Shown here: one piece after another, positions 8,952-16,946 of the stretch | How the letters are laid out: the number at the start of each line of letters is the position of its first letter | Position numbering within the stretch: position 1 is the first letter of the stretch | From: Methyloversatilis sp. | GTDB taxonomy: Bacteria; Pseudomonadota; Gammaproteobacteria; Burkholderiales; Rhodocyclaceae | Length of the DNA: 54,758 nucleotides | Assembly (NCBI GenBank): GCA_017984755.1 | Contig: JAGNYW010000017.1 | Location: 1 to 54,758, forward strand | Direction: 5' to 3' | Program-made: the position numbers and the translations under genes | Notes under the pieces: model-generated | Told to the model about the DNA's origin: nothing | Seen by the model: the letters and a program-made list of their open reading frames with translations, nothing else | Databases searched by the model: none

Positions 8952-9956
8952 ATGAAGATTGCAGTGGTCGGTGCAGGTGCCATCGGTGGCTATCTGGCCG
9001 TGAAGCTGTCGCGGGCAGGCAACGAAGTGACCTGCATCGCGCGCGGCCCCAATCTGGCGGCGATTCAGGCGGGCGGCATGAAGCTGCTGCTGGAGGACGG
9101 CACGGTCGAAGAAGCACCGGGCATCCGCGGCGTGCAGAAGATGGCCGACGCGGGCGTGCAGGACGTGGTGCTGCTGACGCTCAAGGCGCATCAGGTGAAG
9201 GACGTGGCACCCGACATGCGTGCGCTGTTCGGGCCGGACACCCTGGTGGTGACCATGCAGAACGGCATTCCCTGGTGGTACTTCCACAAACTGGCCGGTG
9301 ACTACGAGGGCACGCCGGTCACATCGGTGGATCCCGACGGTGTTGTTGCGGCCAGCATCGAGGTCGAGCGGGTGATCGGCAGTGTCGTGTATCCGGCGTC
9401 GGAATTGATCGAGCCGGGCTTCGTGAAGCTGATCGAGGGCAACCGGTTCACGCTGGGCGAACTCGATGGCTCGCGCTCGCCGCGCATCGAGGCGCTGTCG
9501 CAGGCCATGATCGCGGCCGGCTTCAAGTCGCCGGTGTCGAAGGACATCCGCTCGGAAATGTGGGTGAAGCTGTGGGGCAACCTGAGCTTCAACCCGATCT
9601 CCGCATTGACGCACGCCACGCTGGAAGACATCTGCCGCTTCCCGCTGACCCGCGAGCTGGCCGCCAACATGATGCGCGAAGCGCAGGCCGTGGGTGAAAA
9701 GCTCGGTGTCGAATTCAAGATCGCGCTGGACAAGCGCATCGCCGGCGCCGAGGCGGTGGGCGCACACAAGACATCGATGCTGCAGGATGTCGAAGCCGGT
9801 CGTCCGCTCGAATTCGAGGCACTGGTGGGTTCGGTGCGCGAACTGGGGCGCATCACCGGCATCCCGACGCCGAACATCGACGCGGTCTACGCGCTGGTGT
9901 CGCTGCTTGCGCGCACGCTGTCCGACAAGCGCGGCAAGCTGTCCATCGCCAGCTGA
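8952..9956 (+). CDS. Ketopantoate reductase-like (ApbA/PanE family) oxidoreductase
   Basis: A 334-residue protein with the N-terminal NADPH-binding motif GAGAIGGYLA (residues ~7-16) and the C-terminal helical domain of the PanE family (EMWVKLWGNLSFNPISALT, ~200-218), including the conserved lysine of that segment. It follows a good Shine-Dalgarno (GGAGG). Its position directly after tctA argues that it serves the catabolic unit, perhaps reducing a 2-oxo acid to a 2-hydroxy acid, rather than pantothenate synthesis. True PanE activity is possible and cannot be excluded from sequence. Confidence 0.82.
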   Translation: MKIAVVGAGAIGGYLAVKLSRAGNEVTCIARGPNLAAIQAGGMKLLLEDGTVEEAPGIRGVQKMADAGVQDVVLLTLKAHQVKDVAPDMRALFGPDTLVVTMQNGIPWWYFHKLAGDYEGTPVTSVDPDGVVAASIEVERVIGSVVYPASELIEPGFVKLIEGNRFTLGELDGSRSPRIEALSQAMIAAGFKSPVSKDIRSEMWVKLWGNLSFNPISALTHATLEDICRFPLTRELAANMMREAQAVGEKLGVEFKIALDKRIAGAEAVGAHKTSMLQDVEAGRPLEFEALVGSVRELGRITGIPTPNIDAVYALVSLLARTLSDKRGKLSIAS

Positions 9957-9977
9957 CCGGCGCGCCGGGAGCACCGC

Positions 9978-10008
9978 GGACAGGGCACCTGCGGGTGCCC
10001 TGTCCGTT
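9978..10008 (+). terminator. Intrinsic terminator after the reductase gene
   Basis: A perfect 12-bp hairpin, GGACAGGGCACC (9978-9989) with loop TGCG and GGTGCCCTGTCC (9994-10005), followed by GTTTCC. It marks the probable end of the ligase-tct-reductase transcription unit, although the T-tract is short. Confidence 0.75.
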
Positions 10009-10088
10009 TCCGGTCAACGCAGACTTTGCCGAGCGGCGGCCGGCTGTGTTCAGATACGGTTTTTGCACCGCACCATGACATCCGAACC

Positions 10089-10907
10089 ATGATGTTCTTC
10101 CCCGATACCGAATTCGTGCTCGCCTGCCTGCTGCTGGGCACCGTCGTCGGCTTCTTCGCCGGCATGCTGGGCATAGGCGGCGGTGCGCTGCTGGTGCCCA
10201 TTCTGGTCAGCCTGTTCGAGCAGCAGCACGTCACGCCGGATCACATCCTGCATCTCGCACTGGGCACGTCGATGGCCGCCATCGTGGTGTCGGCGGCCAT
10301 CAGTCTGCGCACGCACCATGCTCACGGCGCAGTGGATTGGCCGACCGTGCGGACCATGACCATCGGCGTGCTGATCGGCACCACGCTCGGCACCTTCATC
10401 GCGCGACAGGTGTCCACCCAGACGCTGTCGCTGGTGTTCGCCGTCTTCATCGGCTATGTCGCGCTGACCATGCTGATCGGCTTCAAGCCCCGACCGACAC
10501 GCCAGCTTCCCGGTGCGCCCGGCCTCATCGCCGCAGGCGGCGGCATCGGCATGGTGTCGGCGCTGGTCGCCATCGGCGGCGGCGCGCTGACCGTGCCCTT
10601 CCTGACCTGGTGCAACCGGGACATGCGGCACGCCATCGGCACCTCGGCAGCACTGGGGTTGCCCATCGCCATCTTCGGCACCATCGGTTACATCGTGAAT
10701 GGCTGGGGCGTGCCGGGCATGCCGCCGCAGGTGCTGGGTTACGTGCACCTGCCGGCGCTGGTGGCCATCGTCGCCGCCAGTCTGTTCACCACGCCACTCG
10801 GTGCGCGCGCCGCGCACCGGCTGCCCATTCCGACCATCAAGCGGTTGTTTTCGCTGCTGCTGATTGCGCTGGCGGCACGCATGCTGTGGAAGTTGTGGAG
10901 CGCCTGA
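10089..10907 (+). CDS. TauE/SafE family sulfite or sulfonate exporter-like permease
   Basis: A 272-residue membrane protein with about eight hydrophobic segments and the duplicated TauE/SafE motif: GFFAGMLGIGGGALLVP (residues ~18-34) and GMVSALVAIGGGALTVPF (~155-172). Members export sulfite or organosulfur anions, though many have unknown substrates. I chose the ATG pair at 10089/10092; the open frame continues upstream to 10026 across the end of the preceding terminator region. If the upstream ligase acts on a sulfonate, this exporter would fit, but a terminator separates them. Confidence 0.85.
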   Translation: MMFFPDTEFVLACLLLGTVVGFFAGMLGIGGGALLVPILVSLFEQQHVTPDHILHLALGTSMAAIVVSAAISLRTHHAHGAVDWPTVRTMTIGVLIGTTLGTFIARQVSTQTLSLVFAVFIGYVALTMLIGFKPRPTRQLPGAPGLIAAGGGIGMVSALVAIGGGALTVPFLTWCNRDMRHAIGTSAALGLPIAIFGTIGYIVNGWGVPGMPPQVLGYVHLPALVAIVAASLFTTPLGARAAHRLPIPTIKRLFSLLLIALAARMLWKLWSA

Positions 10908-10954
10908 TGTGACGCGACTGGCTTCGCTTGATTGACGCGCCCGGCCCGGCCGAT

Positions 10955-11482
10955 TCAGGGACGATGCGTCGCGCGGCCGAGGTGATTGACGGCGGCGTCC
11001 TGATCCGCGATGCGTCCGGCGGCGCTCATCGCCGTGAAACTGACGGTGAGCGCGCCGACCTTCAGCATCCCCTGGCGCAGCTGCGTGTAGGGTTCCGGCG
11101 TGATGCCGGCGCCGGCGTCGAAGAAATATCCGGTCGGTGCCGTCGCAGGCAGCGGCTGCAGCGGCGCGGTCGCGGCGCCCACCGTTTCCGCGGTGCGCTG
11201 CACCCGGGTGCGAATTTCCGGCAGCGTCGACGGCGGTTTCCGGTCGGCAGCCTTCCACACCGCGGTGACCACCCATTGCGCCCGGCCATCCGGTGCCGAC
11301 AGGGTCACCGTCGGTGGCATGCGCACATCGTGCCGGCTTTCCTGCACGGTCCAGCCCTCGGGTACCGGCAGCTCCAGTGCCCCCGCTTCGGCGCAGGTGA
11401 CGGTCAGCAGCCGGTCCTGCGCCCCGGCCATGCCACCGGCGATCATAAGTGCGACGGAGACTGCAAGAAGACGGATGCGCAC
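10955..11482 (-). CDS. Secreted protein of unknown function
   Basis: A 175-residue protein starting at a GTG codon (11482) 11 bp downstream of the mgtE stop. Residues 1-21 form a signal peptide (MRIRLLAVSVALMIAGG, cleavage after AGA). The mature part is a compact mixed domain (LPVPEGWTVQ, TVTLSAPDG, AQWVVTAVW) with one cysteine. The frame stays open far upstream inside mgtE, but that part is the mgtE shadow. I do not recognise the family; it is probably periplasmic and cotranscribed with mgtE. Confidence 0.65.
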   Translation of the reverse strand: MRIRLLAVSVALMIAGGMAGAQDRLLTVTCAEAGALELPVPEGWTVQESRHDVRMPPTVTLSAPDGRAQWVVTAVWKAADRKPPSTLPEIRTRVQRTAETVGAATAPLQPLPATAPTGYFFDAGAGITPEPYTQLRQGMLKVGALTVSFTAMSAAGRIADQDAAVNHLGRATHRP

Positions 11483-11493
11483 GGGAACCTTCG

Positions 11494-12975
11494 TCAGATC
11501 AGGAAGAGGGTGGCCAGACCCAGAAAGATGAAGAAGCCGCCCGAGTCGGTCACTGCGGTGATGAGCACCGAGCCGCCGACTGCGGGATCGCGCCCGAGGC
11601 GCGCCATGGCCATGGGTACGGTCACGCCGATGAAGGCGGCCAGCAGCAGATTCAGGGTCATGGCCACGGTCATCACCGCGCCGAGCGCCCACGACGAATA
11701 AAGCCACCAGGCGAGCAGGCCGAGCAGGCCGCCCCACACCACGCCGTTGATCAGCGCGACCCCCATCTCCTTGCGATAGAGCCGGCGCGCGGCATCGGGG
11801 GCGATCTGGCCGAGTGCGATGGCGCGCACGATCATGGTGATGGTCTGGTTGCCGGAATTGCCGCCGATGCCGGCCACGATGGGCATCAGCGCGGCCAGCG
11901 CGACCAGTTTCTCGATCGAACCTTCGAACGCGCCGATCACGCGCGACGCGAAGAAGGCGGTGCACAGGTTGATCGCCAGCCAGGCCCAGCGGTTGCGCAC
12001 CGAATCCATGATCGGCGCGAAGATGTCTTCCTCTTCACGCAGGCCGGCCTGCGCCAGCAGTTCTTCTTCCGATTGTTCGCGGATGAAGTCCATCACCTCG
12101 TTCACGGTGAGCCGCCCGATCAGTTCGTCGTGGTGGTCGATCACCGGTGCCGACACCAGGTCGTAGCGTTCGAAAGCCTGGGCTGCCGACTCGGCGCTGT
12201 CCGACGCACGCAGCACCAGCGGATGCTCGTGCATCACGCTTGCTACCTCCACATCCACGTCGTTGACCAGCAGCGTGTTGAGCGACAGCGCACCGCGCAT
12301 GCGTCCTTCGCGGTCGATCACGAAAATCTGGTCGGTATGGTCGGGCAGTTCGTCGAACAGACGCAGATAGCGCAGCACGACCTCGAGCGTCACGTCTTCG
12401 CGCACCGTCACCATGTCGAAGTCCATCAGCGCGCCGACCGAATCGTCGGGGTAGGACATGGCGGCGCGCAGCTGCTCGCGCTCTTCCAGATCGAGCGCGC
12501 TGAACACGTCCTGCATGACCTCGATCGGCAGGTCGGGTGCGAGGTCGGCCAGTTCGTCCGCATCGAGCTGTTCGACTGCGGCGACCAGCTCCTTCGGCTC
12601 CATGGCGTCGATCAGCGACTCGCGGACCGAATCCGACACCTCGAGCAGGATTTCGCCGTCGCGCTCGGCGCGGACCATATCCCATACCAGCAACCGGTCC
12701 TGCGGTGGCAGCGCTTCGAGGATATAGGCGATGTCGGCCGGGTGCATCGCATCGAGCTTTTTCGTCAGCTCGCTGTGGTGCTGCTTCGCCACCAGCGTTT
12801 CCACCAGCTCGTGGCGCGGCATTTCCTGGCGGTGCAGCAGACTTTCCACCCGCCGCTGACGGTCGAGCAGCGTCCTCACCTCGTGCAGGCGACGTTGCAT
12901 GGCGTCATGCGGCAGGATTTCGTCTTCGTCTGACACGCGCGTTCGGAGTCCGGGAATCGTTGTGCGGGAGAGCAT
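11494..12975 (-). CDS. mgtE: Magnesium transporter MgtE
   Basis: A 493-residue MgtE: an N-terminal superhelical domain (residues ~25-145, LDAMHPADIAYILEALPP), two CBS domains (~150-280) that sense cytoplasmic magnesium, a connecting helix, and a C-terminal five-helix channel domain (~300-493) containing the family motif PIVAGIGGNSGNQT. Acidic residues in the N and CBS domains bind Mg2+ and close the channel. It is transcribed divergently from the RNB exonuclease gene with 129 bp between starts, too short for a large magnesium riboswitch, and I see none. Confidence 0.94.
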   Translation of the reverse strand: MLSRTTIPGLRTRVSDEDEILPHDAMQRRLHEVRTLLDRQRRVESLLHRQEMPRHELVETLVAKQHHSELTKKLDAMHPADIAYILEALPPQDRLLVWDMVRAERDGEILLEVSDSVRESLIDAMEPKELVAAVEQLDADELADLAPDLPIEVMQDVFSALDLEEREQLRAAMSYPDDSVGALMDFDMVTVREDVTLEVVLRYLRLFDELPDHTDQIFVIDREGRMRGALSLNTLLVNDVDVEVASVMHEHPLVLRASDSAESAAQAFERYDLVSAPVIDHHDELIGRLTVNEVMDFIREQSEEELLAQAGLREEEDIFAPIMDSVRNRWAWLAINLCTAFFASRVIGAFEGSIEKLVALAALMPIVAGIGGNSGNQTITMIVRAIALGQIAPDAARRLYRKEMGVALINGVVWGGLLGLLAWWLYSSWALGAVMTVAMTLNLLLAAFIGVTVPMAMARLGRDPAVGGSVLITAVTDSGGFFIFLGLATLFLI

Positions 12976-13104
12976 CTGGAGCCCGGATTGTAGCCGTCGC
13001 CCGTTGTCATTCAGCGCATTTTTGCTGCAATGCGACAGGCCGCCGGCGTTTTCCCCGGCGCTTATCCGCGATAATCGCAGTCCGAGTTTCCGCGTATCCG
13101 CTTC

Positions 13105-15117
13105 ATGAACGTTCTTTTCGAGGAGGACGGCCAGTTTCGTGCCGGCTCCGTGCTTGCCGACAACGTGGCTTCGCTGCAGGTCGAGCTGCCCAGCGGCAAG
13201 CGATCCAAGGTGAAAGCCGCCAGCGTCCTGCTGCGTTTTGCCAGCCCCGAGCCGTCAGCGCTGATCAGCGGGGCCGAGGCGCAGGTGGTCGATCTCGACG
13301 CCCCCTTTCTGTGGGAAGTCTGCGGCGACGAGGAATTCGCCTTCGAAGAACTGGCACGCGAGTACCACGGTGCGACGCCCGACGCGGTGCAGGCCACGGC
13401 CATCCTGCTGTGTCTGCAGGCGGCGCCCATCTACTTTCACCGCAAGGGCAAGGGGCGCTTCCGCAAGGCGCCGCCGGACATCCTGAAGGCGGCGCTTGCC
13501 GGTCAGGAGAAGAAACGGCTGCAGCAGGAGCAGGTGGACCACTGGGGCGCCGAATTGCTGGCCGGCCGCACGCCGCCGGAAATCGCCGCCTGCACGGCGC
13601 AGATCCTCTACAAGCCGGATCGCAACCGGCTCGAAACCAAGGCCGTCGAAGCCGCTGCCGCGGCGGCCGGCATGTCCGTCGTCGCACTGCTTGCGAGGGC
13701 GGGCGCCTTTGCGTCCAGCCACGACTATCACCTCGGCCGCTTCCTGTTCGAGTACTTTCCGCGCGGCACCGATTTTCCGACGCATGACGTGCCTCCGGCC
13801 GGCGAACTGCCGGACGCGGGCGTGCGCGCCTTCTCGATCGACGACGCCACCACGACCGAAATCGACGATGCCTTTTCGGTACAGCCGAAGGCGGGTGGCG
13901 GCTGGCGCATCGGTATACATATTGCAGCGCCGTCGCTCGGCATCAAGCCGGATACCGCACTGGGCGAAATCGCGCGCAACCGTTTGTCGACGGTCTACTT
14001 CCCCGGCCGCAAGATCACCATGCTGCCGGACGAGGCGGTCGAGGCCTACACGCTGCAGGCCGGCCGCGACTGTCCTGCGCTGTCGCTCTATCTCGACGTC
14101 GAGACCGACCTGCGCGTCACCGCGAAGGAAAGCCGGATCGAATCTGTCGCAGTCGCCGCCAACCTGCGCCACCACGAGATCGAGCCGCTGTTCAACGAAG
14201 ACACCATCATGGGTGGTGATCTGCCCGAATTCGAATGGCGCGACGAACTGCTGCTGCTGTGGCGCCTGGCCGAGGTGCTGGAAGCCGGTCGCGGCAAGCC
14301 GTCGGCCAGTGCGGGACAGATGGATTTCAATTTCTACGTCGACTGGAGCGTCGCCACCGAAGATGGCGAGGGCCGGGTCGACATCCAGCGTCGCGCCCGG
14401 GGCAGCCCGCTCGACAAGCTGGTGGCCGAACTGATGATCGTCGCCAACAACACCTGGGGCAGTGATCTGCGCGATGCCGACATCCCGGCGCTGTACCGCG
14501 CCCAGGGCGCGGGCAAGGTGCGCATGACCACGGTGGCGGCGCCGCACGAAGGGCTGGGTGTCGATTGCTACGCCTGGTCCACGTCACCGCTGCGCCGCTA
14601 TGTCGATCTGGTCAACCAGTGGCAGATGATTTCGCTGCTGCGCGGCGAACCGCCGGTGTTCCCGCCCAAGTCCGAGGCGCTGCACATGGCGCTGCGCGAC
14701 TTCGAACTCGCCTACGCCGCCTACGCCGAATTCCAGCGCGGCATGGAGCGCTACTGGTGCCTGCGCTGGCTGCGCCAGCAGGCGCTCGAGGGCAATGTCG
14801 CATGGCCGGCCATCGTGCTGCGCGAATCGCTGGTGCGGCTCGAGCATGTGCCGCTGGTGCTGCGTTCGCCCAGCCTGCCGGCGCGTGATCCGCGTTCGCG
14901 GGTCACGGTCGAGATCGATCACATCAATCTGCTGGACAGCGACGCGCGCGCCCGCTGGGTCGGTGACCTTGCCGCATTGACCGGCGCGGTCGCCGTATCG
15001 GAAGAGGAACTCGCCGAAGAAATCGCCGAAGCCGTACTGCCACCGGATACCCCGCCGGCCGAAGCACCGGTGCCGGAACTGCCGGTGGTCGCACCGGAAA
15101 GCGGCGAGGCGGACTGA
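13105..15117 (+). CDS. RNB-domain exoribonuclease (RNase II/R family)
   Basis: A 670-residue hydrolytic 3'-5' exoribonuclease. The RNB catalytic domain spans roughly residues 230-530, with the metal-binding pattern SIDDATTTEIDDAFS (~248-262), and STSPLRRYVDLVNQWQ near 490-506 at the end of the catalytic core. The N-terminal part is a divergent OB-like region; the C-terminal acidic, proline-rich tail replaces a typical S1 domain. It is smaller than RNase R and lacks a clear lysine-rich tail, so RNase II-like is the closer description. Confidence 0.88.
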   Translation: MNVLFEEDGQFRAGSVLADNVASLQVELPSGKRSKVKAASVLLRFASPEPSALISGAEAQVVDLDAPFLWEVCGDEEFAFEELAREYHGATPDAVQATAILLCLQAAPIYFHRKGKGRFRKAPPDILKAALAGQEKKRLQQEQVDHWGAELLAGRTPPEIAACTAQILYKPDRNRLETKAVEAAAAAAGMSVVALLARAGAFASSHDYHLGRFLFEYFPRGTDFPTHDVPPAGELPDAGVRAFSIDDATTTEIDDAFSVQPKAGGGWRIGIHIAAPSLGIKPDTALGEIARNRLSTVYFPGRKITMLPDEAVEAYTLQAGRDCPALSLYLDVETDLRVTAKESRIESVAVAANLRHHEIEPLFNEDTIMGGDLPEFEWRDELLLLWRLAEVLEAGRGKPSASAGQMDFNFYVDWSVATEDGEGRVDIQRRARGSPLDKLVAELMIVANNTWGSDLRDADIPALYRAQGAGKVRMTTVAAPHEGLGVDCYAWSTSPLRRYVDLVNQWQMISLLRGEPPVFPPKSEALHMALRDFELAYAAYAEFQRGMERYWCLRWLRQQALEGNVAWPAIVLRESLVRLEHVPLVLRSPSLPARDPRSRVTVEIDHINLLDSDARARWVGDLAALTGAVAVSEEELAEEIAEAVLPPDTPPAEAPVPELPVVAPESGEAD

Positions 15118-15148
15118 ATCCGCATCGACGCGCGCGGGCATCAACTGC

Positions 15149-15176
15149 GAAAAGGCCGGCGTTTGCCGGCCTTTTC
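15149..15176. terminator. Bidirectional intrinsic terminator
   Basis: A perfect 12-bp hairpin, GAAAAGGCCGGC (15149-15160), loop GTTT, GCCGGCCTTTTC (15165-15176), with A-rich and T-rich edges. It lies between the convergent RNase and CorA-like genes and can serve both strands. Confidence 0.85.
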
Positions 15177-15214
15177 GTTGCGTCAGATGTCACATGTCCG
15201 GGGCTGCATGCCTT

Positions 15215-16906
15215 TCAGGTTCGAGTGCCGGGCCGGCGCAGTGGGTCGTCCCGCCGGCGTCGCCCGTTCGGCCGACTGCGCCAGACCCGGGCGAAGGCCT
15301 TGAACTTCTGCCGGCGGGTCAGCGAGTCGTCCGACACGGCATCGAAGAATTCCGACAGCGCACTCGATTTCTTCAGTGTGTAGAAGGCCAGCAGCAGCGT
15401 CGGCAGCGCGACCACCAGCACCGCGCCGATCTTGCCGGCGAGGGTGGCCGGCGGGCCGTCGAAGATGTTCATGCCGAGGAAGCCGGTGACGATGGTGCCC
15501 ACCAGACCGAAGATGGTCACCACCGTGAGGCGCAGCAGGGTTTCGTTCTGGTGCCTGCTATCGTCGGCTTCGAGGTAGTTGTCCATGTCGAGCACTTCTG
15601 CGCGCAGTTCGTTGTAGAGCGCTGCGTTGCCGAGGTTGCGGCTCCACATGTCGAACAGGTCCTTGGCCATCGATTGCTTGGATACCTCGCCGAACCAGTA
15701 GCGGTGATTGAAGCGCAGGAAGATTTCCATCGTCTGCCGGATGCTGCGCTTGAAGCGGCGGCGCGAATCGACCTCGTCCGCATCGAGCAGGCTGACTGCG
15801 ACCACCAGCCTGTCCATCATCATCAGCAGCGATGAGCGGTGGAAATGCGCGATCAGCCCGATCAGGAAGTACTGATGGCGGAACTCGGCAAGCAGACCGT
15901 TCTGCGGATCCGAATAGCCCGCCAGACCGTGACGCCCGATCATCACCATCGACGGACCGGTGCAGATGACGCGCGTGCTGGCGTTGTCGCTCTGACGTGA
16001 CGGCACCCAGAAGCGGTCGTAGCAGGCGGTGCGCTCGAACTCCGCCATCACGTCTTCGGAATAAGGCAAGGGCCGGCCGTCGTCCGGCTGCGTCGCCTGA
16101 CCGAGCCGCACGAAATCCTCGCGACTCAGCGCGAACGGATTGTCGAAGGAGAGGAAAGTCATCTTGGGCAGGCGGTGATATTCCAGCTGCCGGTAGCGGA
16201 TGTCGCCGCGCTCTTCCGAATGGTGCGGCACCATCGGGTACAGCATGTATTCCCAGTGCCGCCCGATGCGCGATGCACGGTGCTCCCAGGCATGACGCAG
16301 ATAGGCGTCGCGGTCGGCGTAATCCGATTCGGCGAGCACCCTGCCGTCATGGCCCAGCCACTGCACGCTGCGCATGCACTGCGCGGCGCGTCCGTCGCTG
16401 CTCCACTTGGCCGGAAACGCGCGACCGAAGCGGAACATCAGTTCCTGAACGCGGGCCAGCGGCAGGTCGTCGGCATGGAGCTCCATCGCGAGAATCACGA
16501 CATCCACGTCATAGAAGAAATAGAGGTCGATGTGCTGCACGTGAAGGTCGAGTTCCGACCCGTCCTCGCAACCGAGGCGCACGGCCGCCACGTCATGCCG
16601 CCGGAACACCCGGATCGGTGACTCGCCATAGCCGGGCTGGCTCGAACTCGATCGCCCCTGGCCGTAAAGGAAACGCTGCACATGCGGCAGGAAGGTCACG
16701 AACTCCCGGTAGTGCCGCTCATGGAAATCGGTCGGGGAGCCGGTGAATTCGTCGCGCTGTTCGCGCCACGGATTGCCCTCGGTGATCGCGGCGAGGGCTT
16801 CGGGATGACGCTGTACCTGATCGCCGCTGCGGATCGGCATCAGCCGCAGCGGCCACATCAGGATCTGGCGGAAATGACGTGCGACGGGTGAGGCTGATGC
16901 GCTCAT
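15215..16906 (-). CDS. CorA-like membrane protein with a large unknown N-terminal domain
   Basis: A 563-residue protein. Near the C-terminus two hydrophobic helices (~458-478 and ~488-508) flank the sequence GFLGMNIF, matching the GMN signature of CorA/MRS2-type divalent cation channels. The first ~450 residues are soluble and much longer than CorA's ~250-residue funnel; they include aromatic-rich patches (DLYFFYDVDVVILAMEL, HREFVTF-like). The predicted stalk helix precedes the first TM segment. A basic tail of ~50 residues follows the second TM, which CorA usually lacks. Cation transport is an inference; the N-terminal domain is not one I recognise. Confidence 0.7.
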   Translation of the reverse strand: MSASASPVARHFRQILMWPLRLMPIRSGDQVQRHPEALAAITEGNPWREQRDEFTGSPTDFHERHYREFVTFLPHVQRFLYGQGRSSSSQPGYGESPIRVFRRHDVAAVRLGCEDGSELDLHVQHIDLYFFYDVDVVILAMELHADDLPLARVQELMFRFGRAFPAKWSSDGRAAQCMRSVQWLGHDGRVLAESDYADRDAYLRHAWEHRASRIGRHWEYMLYPMVPHHSEERGDIRYRQLEYHRLPKMTFLSFDNPFALSREDFVRLGQATQPDDGRPLPYSEDVMAEFERTACYDRFWVPSRQSDNASTRVICTGPSMVMIGRHGLAGYSDPQNGLLAEFRHQYFLIGLIAHFHRSSLLMMMDRLVVAVSLLDADEVDSRRRFKRSIRQTMEIFLRFNHRYWFGEVSKQSMAKDLFDMWSRNLGNAALYNELRAEVLDMDNYLEADDSRHQNETLLRLTVVTIFGLVGTIVTGFLGMNIFDGPPATLAGKIGAVLVVALPTLLLAFYTLKKSSALSEFFDAVSDDSLTRRQKFKAFARVWRSRPNGRRRRDDPLRRPGTRT

Positions 16907-16946
16907 GGATTCGATGGCCCGGAAGGTGGCCGAGTGTAGCGCGCCA

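Noticed and set aside
12976-13104. Possible magnesium riboswitch before mgtE
   Set aside because: Only 129 bp separate mgtE from the divergent RNase gene, and I see no M-box or ykoK-type helices.
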